The notes beneath the pieces were generated by a model. That model saw only the letters and a list, made by a program, of their open reading frames with translations, did no database searches and had not been told where the DNA came from. The position numbers were made by a program, and so were the translations under genes. A stretch of DNA of 64,000 bases from Streptomyces liliiviolaceus (GTDB lineage Bacteria; Actinomycetota; Actinomycetes; Streptomycetales; Streptomycetaceae): contig NZ_JAGPYQ010000002.1 in NCBI RefSeq assembly GCF_018070025.1, positions 1,798,001 through 1,862,000 of the forward strand, read 5' to 3'. Shown one piece after another: positions 26,182 through 33,936 of the stretch. The stretch's first letter is position 1; every line of letters starts with the position of its first letter.

Positions 26182-27180
26182 TCACTCCTGGATGGAGGCC
26201 ATGCCCATCGGCGCGTAGCGCTCCCCTGCCGCGGCTCCGACCGGTATCGCGGCGCTCAGTCCGGCGAGGGTCGCGGGGTCGAGCCGGACGGCCGCGGCGG
26301 CGACGTTCTCTTCGAGCCAGGTGCGCCGCTTCGTACCGGGGACGGCTGTCACTCCTTCCTGGGCCAGCACCCAGGCAAGGGCCAGGCGGCCGGGCGTCAC
26401 GCCGAGCTCGTCCGCCGTCGCGACGATCTGGTCGAGCAGCGACAGGTTCTGTGCGAGGTTCGCGTCGGCGAAGCGTGGTGAGGTGCGGCGGAAGTCATGG
26501 GCCGGCAGGTCCCGCACCGATCGCACAGCACCGGTGAGGAAACCGCGGCCGAGCGGCGCGTACGCGACGAAACCGATGCCCAGCTCACGGACCGTGTCGA
26601 GTACGCCGTTGACCTCGACGTCACGGCTGAACAGCGAGTACTCGGTCTGCACCGCCGACAGGGGGGCGGTCGCGTGCGCCGCCCGGATGCTCGCCGGGGA
26701 CGCCTCGCTGATACCGAGGTGGCGCAGCTTTCCCTCCGTCACCAGATCGGCGAGGGCACCGAAGGACTCCTCGACGGGGACACCGGGGTCGACCCGGTGC
26801 AGGTAGTACAGATCGATGTGGTCCGTGCCCAGCCGGCGCAGCGAGCCCTCCACGCACGCCCGCAGGTAGTCGGGGCCGCCGTTGGGGCCGCCGACGAACC
26901 GTCCGCTCCCGTCGAGCGTGACACCGCCGCCCTTCGTCGCCACGACCAGTCCGTCGCGGCGGCCTTTCAGCGCCCGTCCCAGGAGTTCCTCACCGCTGAA
27001 GGGCCCGTACATGTCGGCGGTGTCGAACATCGTGACGCCGAGGTCGACCGCGCGGTGCACCGTCCTGATGGCCTCCGCCTCGTCCGGGGTGCCGTACATG
27101 GCGGTCATGCCCATGGTTCCGAGTCCCTCGACGGAGGAGACCAGGCCGTGCGAGCCGATCTTGTGGGTCCGCAAAGTCAT
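26182..27180 (-). CDS. Aldo/keto reductase (AKR13-like)
   Basis: This 332-aa aldo/keto reductase has a TIM barrel using NADPH. The catalytic set is visible: Asp and Tyr in FDTADMYGPF (about 49-58), Lys in VVATKGG (about 78-84) and His in YYLHRVD (about 121-127). The NADP-binding C-terminal part has PGTKRRTWLEEN (about 285). The real start is the ATG at 27180. It is followed on the same strand by nothing and converges with the STAS gene. The upstream SDR gene starts 45 bases away, so the two reductases likely form an operon controlled by the divergent MmyB-type regulator. Confidence 0.9.
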   Translation of the reverse strand: MTLRTHKIGSHGLVSSVEGLGTMGMTAMYGTPDEAEAIRTVHRAVDLGVTMFDTADMYGPFSGEELLGRALKGRRDGLVVATKGGGVTLDGSGRFVGGPNGGPDYLRACVEGSLRRLGTDHIDLYYLHRVDPGVPVEESFGALADLVTEGKLRHLGISEASPASIRAAHATAPLSAVQTEYSLFSRDVEVNGVLDTVRELGIGFVAYAPLGRGFLTGAVRSVRDLPAHDFRRTSPRFADANLAQNLSLLDQIVATADELGVTPGRLALAWVLAQEGVTAVPGTKRRTWLEENVAAAAVRLDPATLAGLSAAIPVGAAAGERYAPMGMASIQE

Positions 27181-27224
27181 GTCCTCGCCTTGATCGTCCG
27201 CTTGCAGGTGGCTGTTCCGGTGGT

Positions 27225-28091
27225 TCATCGGGTGCCCGCCCCCACGAGGTCGGCGGTCGCGTCCCAGAGCCGTCCTGCCATGGCCGGGTCGAGGCCCGCC
27301 CTGCCCGGTCGGCGCAGGGCCGGGGAGCCCTTGAAGCCGCCGAGGCCGTCCGGTCCGACGTAGGCGTTGCCGGGTACGTCCTGGGTCGCGGCGTAGAGCA
27401 CCGACAGGGCTCCGCGTTCCGGGTCGTTGGTGAGGAACGTGAACCGGTTGACGACGTTCGACTTCGACTGCGCCGCCAGCGAGGTACGGGCGATGCCGGG
27501 GCTGGCGAGCACCGAGCGCACGGGGCTGCCGGTGGCCGTCAGCCGGCGCTGGAGCTCCAGGGAGAAGAGGACGACGGCGAGCTTCGACGCCTGGTAGGCC
27601 TGCATGCCGTTGTGCTTGCGGGTCCGCCAGTCGAGGTCGTCCAGGTCGATCTTCCCCTGCTTGTGCAGCTCGCTGGTGACGTGCACCACGCGGTCGGTGA
27701 GGTGCGGGAGCAGCAGGGTGGTCAGCAGGAACGGGCCGGTGTAGTTGGTGGTCGTCTGCAGATCGAGGCCGTCGGCGGTGCGCGCGGCGGGGATGTCCAT
27801 CACCCCGGCGTTGTTGATCAGGATGTCGATGTCGCCGGTCCAGGCGTCGGCGAAGGCGCGTACCGAGGTCAGGTCGGACACGTCGAGGGGCCTGATGTCG
27901 AAGGTGCCGGGCAGGTCGGCGACGGCCCGGCGGGCCTTGTCGGTGTCGCGTACTCCGAGGACGACGCGGGCGCCGGCCCGGGCGAGTTCGCGTGCCGTGA
28001 TCAGGCCGAGGCCGCGGCCGGCGCCGGTGACGACGACCGTGCGGCCGGTGAGATCCGGGAGTTCGTCCGCCGTCCAGCTGTTCGTGTGCAT
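27225..28091 (-). CDS. SDR-family NAD(P)-dependent oxidoreductase
   Basis: This 288-aa classical SDR has cofactor motif TGAGRGLGLI (residues 20-29), NNAGVMD (about 91-97), Ser in HVTSELHKQG and an intact Y-x-x-x-K in AYQASKLAV (about 163-171). It resembles retinol-dehydrogenase-like and daunorubicin C-13 ketoreductase-like SDRs. The ATG at 28091 is chosen over the longer open frame upstream, because the MHTNSW leader directly precedes the conserved part and the frame further up runs through the divergent promoter. It leads a two-gene reductase operon with the aldo/keto reductase, opposite the regulator gene at 28254. Confidence 0.88.
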   Translation of the reverse strand: MHTNSWTADELPDLTGRTVVVTGAGRGLGLITARELARAGARVVLGVRDTDKARRAVADLPGTFDIRPLDVSDLTSVRAFADAWTGDIDILINNAGVMDIPAARTADGLDLQTTTNYTGPFLLTTLLLPHLTDRVVHVTSELHKQGKIDLDDLDWRTRKHNGMQAYQASKLAVVLFSLELQRRLTATGSPVRSVLASPGIARTSLAAQSKSNVVNRFTFLTNDPERGALSVLYAATQDVPGNAYVGPDGLGGFKGSPALRRPGRAGLDPAMAGRLWDATADLVGAGTR

Positions 28092-28253
28092 GATTCCTGG
28101 CTCCCTGATTCGGGGGGTGCGGGGTCGGTGCTGCGGGGCGATCGGTGATCGCGACTTCAGTGAACTCGCCGCGCCAGGACGGTGGAAGGACACGCTCAAC
28201 CACTGAATGGGAGGTCGTGGATAAGCCCTGCCGGATGCCCAAGGATGGGGCTC

Positions 28254-29117
28254 ATGGACCACACGTTCGACCGCTCGTCCCTGGGCGCCTTCCTGCGTAC
28301 TCGACGCTCGGCGCTGCAACCCGAGGATGTGGGCCTGCGCCGTGGGCAGCGCCGCCGTGCTCCGGGGCTGCGCCGCGAGGAGGTCGCGGAGCTGTGCACG
28401 ATGTCCGCCGACTACTTCGCGCGACTGGAACGCGGCGACGGACCGCAGCCGTCGGAGCAGATGGTCGCGGCCATCGCCCGCGGTCTGCGGCTGACCCCGG
28501 ACGAACGCGATCACCTGTTCCTGCTGGCCGGCTACCGCACCGCCCGCCGTGACGCGCGCCTTCACCATGTGAGCCCCGGGCTGATGCGGGTCATGGACGG
28601 CCTGGCGGGCACCACCGCCCAGGTGATGGGCCCGCTCGGCGAGACTCTGCTGCAGACGCCGTCCGCGGTGGCGCTGCTCGGCCACCAGACCCAGTACACC
28701 GGCAACGCCCGCAGCGCCACGTACCGGTGGTTCACCGATCCGGTCGCCCGTGAGCGGTACCACCCCGACGGGTACGACAGGAACAGCCGGACCAATGTGG
28801 CGCTGCTGCGGGCGGCCGTCACCCGGGACGGGCCCGGCTCCACCGCGGCGGACCTGGCGGACGTCCTGCTGCGCACCAGCGAGGAGTTCGCCCGGTTGTG
28901 GGAGCGCCACGAGGTGGGCCTGCGGTGGAGCGAGACCAAGCGGTTCGTGCATCCCCAGGTCGGGGAGCTGGACCTCTACTGCCAGCTCCTGCTGGAACCG
29001 GACCAGGGCCAGTCGTTGCTCATCTTCACCGCGACGCCGGGCACGGAGAGCCACGAGAAGCTCGCCCTGCTCACCGTGCTGGGCACCGACCGGTTCGCCG
29101 CCGGCACCACCGGGTGA
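28254..29117 (+). CDS. XRE-family regulator with MmyB-like ligand-binding domain
   Basis: This 287-aa regulator has an N-terminal XRE helix-turn-helix (about residues 5-85, with APGLRREEVAELCTMSADYF and RLERGDGPQPS). The C-terminal domain is of the MmyB type (about 100-275, QTPSAVALLG, HPQVGELDL, IFTATPG), which in related proteins binds fatty-acid-like ligands. Two in-frame ATGs exist, at 28245 and 28254; AAGG at 28241-28244 fits the second. It diverges from the SDR/aldo-keto reductase operon. In Streptomyces this regulator type is very often beside an SDR gene that it controls, so it should regulate both reductases. Confidence 0.9.
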   Translation: MDHTFDRSSLGAFLRTRRSALQPEDVGLRRGQRRRAPGLRREEVAELCTMSADYFARLERGDGPQPSEQMVAAIARGLRLTPDERDHLFLLAGYRTARRDARLHHVSPGLMRVMDGLAGTTAQVMGPLGETLLQTPSAVALLGHQTQYTGNARSATYRWFTDPVARERYHPDGYDRNSRTNVALLRAAVTRDGPGSTAADLADVLLRTSEEFARLWERHEVGLRWSETKRFVHPQVGELDLYCQLLLEPDQGQSLLIFTATPGTESHEKLALLTVLGTDRFAAGTTG

Positions 29118-29139
29118 TGCCATCCGTGGCCGGACGGGG

Positions 29140-29916
29140 TCACAGGCCGAGGTAGATCCGCCGTACCCGCGGGTCCTGGCCGAGCTCCTCGGAGGTGCCC
29201 GTCATGGCGACGCTGCCGTTCTCCATGACCAGGCAGTGACTCGTCGCGCCGAAGGTGAGTTTGGCGTTCTGCTCGACGAGAAGCAGGCTCAGCCCTTCCT
29301 CGCGCAGCCGTCTCAGCGCGCTCAGGATCTCCCCGACGAGTTTGGGCGAGAGCCCCATGGACGGTTCGTCGAGGAGGAGGATGCGCGGCCCGGCCATCAG
29401 GGCGCGACCGATGGAGAGCATCTGCTGCTGCCCGCCGGAGAGCGCGCCGGCGAGGCGCCCGCCCATCTCGCCCAGTACGGGGAAGAGTTCGTGCACCTCG
29501 GCCAGCGTGGCCCGGGTCCCGGCGTCCCACCGGCGGGCGTACGCGCCGAGCAGCAGGTTCTTCTCGACGGTCAGGCCGGGGAACACATGCCTGCCCTCCG
29601 GTACGTAGCCGATGCCGTGCCGGACCATGTCGCGGGCCCGTGTCCGGGTCAGGTCGCGTTCGCCCAGGGTGATGCGTCCGCCGCCGCGCGGCACCAGTCC
29701 CATCAGGGCCTTGAGGGTGGAGGTCTTCCCCGCGCCGTTGGCGCCGATGATGCCCACCGACGCCCCGGGCGCCACGCTGAAGCTGATGGAACTGACCGCG
29801 CGGACCCCGCCGTAGTGGACGGACAGGTCGTCGACGGTGAGGGTGGCCGGAGTGTCCGTGTCGGGTGCGGTCGTTCGCCGGAAGGGGATGGTCCTGAGCG
29901 GACCCATCGGGCTCAT
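29140..29916 (-). CDS. livF: Branched-chain-type ABC transporter ATP-binding protein (LivF)
   Basis: This 258-aa ABC ATPase of the LivF type has Walker A GANGAGKT (about residues 59-66), the signature LSGGQQQML (about 157-165) and Walker B RILLLDEPSMGL (about 177-188). It energises uptake of a branched amino acid or other small carboxylic acid with the LivK, LivH and LivMG products encoded beside it. The ATG at 29916 overlaps the stop of the LivM-LivG fusion by four bases. It is the last gene of the leftward operon and converges with the MmyB-type regulator gene. Confidence 0.92.
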   Translation of the reverse strand: MSPMGPLRTIPFRRTTAPDTDTPATLTVDDLSVHYGGVRAVSSISFSVAPGASVGIIGANGAGKTSTLKALMGLVPRGGGRITLGERDLTRTRARDMVRHGIGYVPEGRHVFPGLTVEKNLLLGAYARRWDAGTRATLAEVHELFPVLGEMGGRLAGALSGGQQQMLSIGRALMAGPRILLLDEPSMGLSPKLVGEILSALRRLREEGLSLLLVEQNAKLTFGATSHCLVMENGSVAMTGTSEELGQDPRVRRIYLGL

Positions 29917-31796
29917 CGGGTCGCCTCCTTCGAAGCGGGTGGAGGCGAAGCAGGCGGAGGCCCCGGCTCCGGCCCTGGCCCCGCGTGCGGGTGCGGTTCC
30001 GGTCGCGGTACGTCCGCCATCGCCGAATCCCCGAGATACGCCTCGATGACCTCGGGCGCGGCCACCACCTCGGCCGGTGTGCCCTCCGCGATGACCCCGC
30101 CGCTGGAGAGCACGGTGACGCGCTCGCACAGCGACATGACCAGGCCCATGTTGTGCTCGATGAGGACGACCGTCGTGCCGCTGTCCCGGATGGAGCGCAC
30201 GATGTCGGCGAGTTGGCGTACCTCCTCGCCGTTCAGTCCGGCGGCCGGTTCGTCGAGCAGCAGCAGGCGGGGCCGGACGGCCATGGCGCGGGCGATCTCG
30301 ATGCGCCGCTGGATGCCGTAGGGCAGCGACCCGGGCGCCGCCTCGGCGAAGTCGGTGAGCCCGAAGCGGTCCAGGAGTTCCTGGGCCCGGCGGCGCAGTC
30401 GCCGCTCGCGGCGGACGACTCCGGGCTGCCACACGGCGTACTGCCAGATGGTGTGTGTCCTGGTGCGGTCGAGGGCGACGAGGATGTTCTCGCGGACCGT
30501 CAACTGGCCGAACAGGCGCAGGTTCTGGAAGGTGCGGGCCAGGCCGAGGAGGGACAGGGTGTAGGGGCGGGCGGTGGTGGTGGCGCGGCCGGCGAACCGT
30601 ACCTGTCCCGAGGTGGCCCGGTAGAAGCCGCTGATGACGTTGAACAGGGTGGTCTTGCCGGAGCCGTTGGGGCCGACGATGCCGCGGATCTCGCCGGGGG
30701 CGACCGTGAGGGAGACGTCGTCCAGGGCTCGCAGTCCGCGGAAGTCCTTGGTGACGGACCGGATGTCGAGGAGGGGCCCGGTGGTGGCCGCAGGGCGCTC
30801 GACGGGCTCGTACGGCTGGAAGGGGCGCAGTCGGGCACGGTCCTCACCCGGGCTCCCGCGCGGTCGCCGCCGGTGCACGAAGTCCCTTGCGCGGGTGGGG
30901 ATTCCGGCGAGGCCGGTCGGTGCGAAGACGACCATGACGACGACCACCACGCCGTATCCGAGCTGTGCGTAGGTCGAGAAGTCGGAGAGCCACTCGCGGA
31001 TCAGGGTGAGCCCGATCGCGCCGACCACGCAGCCGACGAGGGAGCGCCGGCCGCCGATGACGACCATGGCGAGCAGGATGAACATGTTGCCGATGGAGAA
31101 GGTCTCCGGGGCGACATAGCGGATGAGGCCCGCGTACAGCACTCCGGCGAGGCCCCCGTACAGGCTCGCGAGCAGGAACGCGGTCATGCGCAGCAGGGGG
31201 ATCTCCGCGCCCATGGCGCCCGCGGCCAGGGAGTCGTCGCGCATCGCGCGCAGCCGTCGCCCCAGGTGCGTACGGACGACGAAGAGTCCGAAGCCGAGGC
31301 CGAGCGCGCAGACCACCAACTCCAGGTAGTAGTAGAGGTATTCGCTGGAGAGGTCGATGCCGGGCAGGGTGGGCAGCGGGATGCCGGATATTCCGTCGGC
31401 TCCGCCGGTGACGGAGGCGTTGGTGATCCAGTTGATGAAGCCCAGTGCCAGACCGAGGGTGACGATCCCCAGATAGTGGGACTGCATGCGCAGGGCGGGG
31501 ATGCCGACGAACAGGCCCGTCGCCACGGTCGCGAGCACCGCGACCACGGCCGCCGCCCAGAACCCGTATCCGGAGTCGGTGGTGAGGATGGCGAGCGTGT
31601 ACGCGCCGACGCCGAAGAAGGCGACCTGGGCGAGGTTGATCTGCCCGGAGATACCCATGGCCAGGCCCATGCCGATGGCCAACAGGGCATAGATGAGGGC
31701 GATGTTGACGACATGGATGGAGTAGCCGCCGAGGCCGTACGGCAGCAGCCAGGCGGCCACCGCCAGGGCCCCGAGGGTTGCGGCACGGAACTTCAC
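29913..31796 (-). CDS. Fused LivM permease - LivG ATPase
   Basis: This 627-aa polypeptide joins two transporter parts normally made separately. Residues about 1-300 form a LivM-type permease (ISGQINLAQVAFFGVGAY, YLGIVTLGLALGFINWITN, GGRRSLVGCVVGAIG). Residues about 335-600 form a LivG-type ATPase (Walker A GPNGSGKT, signature PYGIQRRIEIA, Walker B RLLLLDEPAAGLNGEE). A Pro/Arg linker joins them and the last 30 residues are Pro/Glu rich. The GTG start overlaps the LivH stop (GTGA). LivM-LivG fusions are known in actinobacteria, so a sequencing error is unlikely. Regulation is presumably with the operon, by the IclR protein at 37386 or a global control. Confidence 0.9.
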   Translation of the reverse strand: MKFRAATLGALAVAAWLLPYGLGGYSIHVVNIALIYALLAIGMGLAMGISGQINLAQVAFFGVGAYTLAILTTDSGYGFWAAAVVAVLATVATGLFVGIPALRMQSHYLGIVTLGLALGFINWITNASVTGGADGISGIPLPTLPGIDLSSEYLYYYLELVVCALGLGFGLFVVRTHLGRRLRAMRDDSLAAGAMGAEIPLLRMTAFLLASLYGGLAGVLYAGLIRYVAPETFSIGNMFILLAMVVIGGRRSLVGCVVGAIGLTLIREWLSDFSTYAQLGYGVVVVVMVVFAPTGLAGIPTRARDFVHRRRPRGSPGEDRARLRPFQPYEPVERPAATTGPLLDIRSVTKDFRGLRALDDVSLTVAPGEIRGIVGPNGSGKTTLFNVISGFYRATSGQVRFAGRATTTARPYTLSLLGLARTFQNLRLFGQLTVRENILVALDRTRTHTIWQYAVWQPGVVRRERRLRRRAQELLDRFGLTDFAEAAPGSLPYGIQRRIEIARAMAVRPRLLLLDEPAAGLNGEEVRQLADIVRSIRDSGTTVVLIEHNMGLVMSLCERVTVLSSGGVIAEGTPAEVVAAPEVIEAYLGDSAMADVPRPEPHPHAGPGPEPGPPPASPPPASKEATR

Positions 31797-32662
31797 GCGC
31801 GGCTCACCGTCCTCTCCCCGAAGACACCCATCGGGCGGATCATGATGGCGGCGGTGAAGACCAGGAAGGTCACCAGCACCGAATAGCCCTGGAAGTGGCC
31901 GGCCGCGTAGGAGTCCAGGACGCCGATCGCGAGGCCGCCGACGACCGCGCCGGGGACGGAGCCGAAACCGCCGAGCATCGCGGCGGCGAACCCCTTGATG
32001 CCGAGGGCGCCGCCGAGTGAGGCGTCGACGTACAGCATCGGTCCGACGAGACCACCCGCGAGGGCGGCGAGGCCCGCGCCGATGGAGAAGGCGAGCGCGT
32101 TGCTCCGACCCACGTTGATACCGACCGCGGTGGCCGCCTCGTGGTCCATGGCGACGGCCTGCATGGCGGCGCCGCGCTTGGTGCGCGCGAGGAACCAGGC
32201 GAGGCCCAGCACCGCGAGGGCCGCGACGGCCATCACGAGCAGGTCGTACGTGCGCACGCGCACCCCGAACACATCGAGCGGGGCGGCCGGTACGGGTGAG
32301 CGGACCGCCCGTCCGGTGGTGCCCCAGATCAGGATGGCGACGGCCTGGAGGACGATGCCGAAGCCGATCGTGCCGATCAGCATCAGGTCGAAGTCCTTGT
32401 TCTCCAGGGGCCGCAGCACCCGCTCGATGACCAGGCCGATCGCCGCGGTGACCGCGATGGCGACGACCATGGCGACGGCGAAGGGCAGCTTGTAGGTCAG
32501 GTAGAAGGTGGAGGCGGCGTAGGCGCCGATCATGGCGATGTCGGCGTGCGCGAAGTTGACCAGGCCCATGGTGCGGTAGACCAGGGAGAACCCCATGGCG
32601 ACCAGGGCGTAGACCGCCCCGAGGCTGAGGCCTCCGACGAGTGTCTGCAGTGTCTCCTGCAC
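31793..32662 (-). CDS. livH: Branched-chain-type ABC transporter permease (LivH)
   Basis: This 289-aa permease has about eight transmembrane helices and the LivH signatures LGAVYALVAMGFSLVYRTMGLVNFAH near the N terminus and AAMLGGFGSVPGAVVGG near residue 235. It forms the membrane channel with the LivM half of the fusion. The start is taken as the GTG at 32662 (VQETLQTLVGG), just after the LivK gene, because the longer frame upstream overlaps LivK completely. It overlaps the fused LivMG start by four bases. Confidence 0.92.
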   Translation of the reverse strand: MQETLQTLVGGLSLGAVYALVAMGFSLVYRTMGLVNFAHADIAMIGAYAASTFYLTYKLPFAVAMVVAIAVTAAIGLVIERVLRPLENKDFDLMLIGTIGFGIVLQAVAILIWGTTGRAVRSPVPAAPLDVFGVRVRTYDLLVMAVAALAVLGLAWFLARTKRGAAMQAVAMDHEAATAVGINVGRSNALAFSIGAGLAALAGGLVGPMLYVDASLGGALGIKGFAAAMLGGFGSVPGAVVGGLAIGVLDSYAAGHFQGYSVLVTFLVFTAAIMIRPMGVFGERTVSRA

Positions 32663-32697
32663 TTCGGTGCTCCCCAGGTTCCCAGTGCTCCCGATGC

Positions 32698-33879
32698 CTA
32701 CTGCTGCGGGACGAGTTCGCCGTCGCGGATGACTCCGATGGTGGTCCTGGTGATGCCGACGCCCGACTCGTCGTACCGGAAGTCGCCGAGCAGACCCTTG
32801 TACCGGGTGTCGCGGATGGCGTCGGCGAGTTCCTGGCCGCTCGCCCCGTTGCTGGTCTTCAGCGCGGTGAGCAGGATGTTCGCGCCGTCGTAGGCCTTGG
32901 CGCCGTGCAGTTCCGCCTCCTTGCCGTACGCGTCCTGGTACGCGGCGGCGAACTTCTTCGAGGCGTCGCTGACGTCGTTGCTCAGATAGGGCGAGCTGAC
33001 GATGGTGCCTTCGACGGCGGCCTTTCCGGCGGTGTCGATGAAGACGGGGGTGCCCTGGGGGGCCGCGCCCGCGAAGGGGGCGGTGATGCCCAGGTCCCGG
33101 GCCTGCTTGACGATCAGGCCCGCCTCGACCTCCTCCGAGCCGATGAAGATCACCTGCGGTTTCGTGGACCGGATCTTCGTGAGGGCCGCGCTGAACTCCT
33201 TCTGGTCGGTGGTGACCACCTGGTCGGTCGACGGGGTGACACCGAGGTCCTTCACGGCCTTCAGGAACGCGTCGTGCTCGCCCTTCCCGAAGGAGCCGTT
33301 GTTCGTGATCATGGCGATCTTCTCGTAGCCCTTGTCCTTCACCAGGTGCTGGGCGAGCGTCGAGTCGTAGGTGGTGCTGGTCGGCCCGTTGAGGAAGAGG
33401 TACGGGCTCTTCAGCGCGACCAGCCCGTCGGACTGCCCGGAGGTGATGTTCGGGATCTTCGCCTGTTGCAGCACCGGACCCATGGCGATGGTCACCGCGC
33501 TCTCCGCCGTGCCGATCATGGCGACGTACTTGTCGCTGACCAGCCTGCGGGCGATGTTGGTGCCGGTGGTCGGGTCGCCCTGGTCGTCGAAGAGCTTCAG
33601 CTGGATCTTGCGGCCGTCGACCCCGCCCTTCTCGTTCCACTCGTCGACGGCGAGCTTGGCACCCTTGTACTCCCAGTCGCCGAGCGAACTGAGCTGTCCG
33701 CTCTGCGCGTTGACGACGGCGACCTTGATGGGACCGGAGGACGCCTTGGTGTCGTCGTCCGACTCACCGGGCGCGCTGCACGCGGTGAGGGCGACGGCCA
33801 GCGCCGAGGCGGTGCAGACGACAGCTCGGGCGGTGGTGCGCGTGCCGGTGCGTGGTCGTGGGGTGCTGCTGCGGGTCAT
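32698..33879 (-). CDS. livK: ABC transporter substrate-binding lipoprotein (LivK type)
   Basis: This 393-aa extracellular solute-binding protein has a lipoprotein signal peptide with the lipobox L31-T-A-C34, so it is anchored in the membrane after processing. The mature part is a two-lobed type I periplasmic-binding fold (VAVVNAQSGQLSS, GGVDGRKIQLKLFDDQGDP region, ITNNGSFGKG). This type binds branched amino acids, amides, or aromatic and hydroxy acids. The neighbouring ThDP enzyme, aldehyde dehydrogenase and CoA-transferase favour a carboxylic acid over an amino acid. It is 35 bases before LivH and 57 bases after the ThDP enzyme gene. Confidence 0.9.
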   Translation of the reverse strand: MTRSSTPRPRTGTRTTARAVVCTASALAVALTACSAPGESDDDTKASSGPIKVAVVNAQSGQLSSLGDWEYKGAKLAVDEWNEKGGVDGRKIQLKLFDDQGDPTTGTNIARRLVSDKYVAMIGTAESAVTIAMGPVLQQAKIPNITSGQSDGLVALKSPYLFLNGPTSTTYDSTLAQHLVKDKGYEKIAMITNNGSFGKGEHDAFLKAVKDLGVTPSTDQVVTTDQKEFSAALTKIRSTKPQVIFIGSEEVEAGLIVKQARDLGITAPFAGAAPQGTPVFIDTAGKAAVEGTIVSSPYLSNDVSDASKKFAAAYQDAYGKEAELHGAKAYDGANILLTALKTSNGASGQELADAIRDTRYKGLLGDFRYDESGVGITRTTIGVIRDGELVPQQ

Positions 33880-33936
33880 GGGGTCACCTCGTTGTGGGCG
33901 AGCGGTGAACGGACAGGACGATGTGGGGGATGGCGG

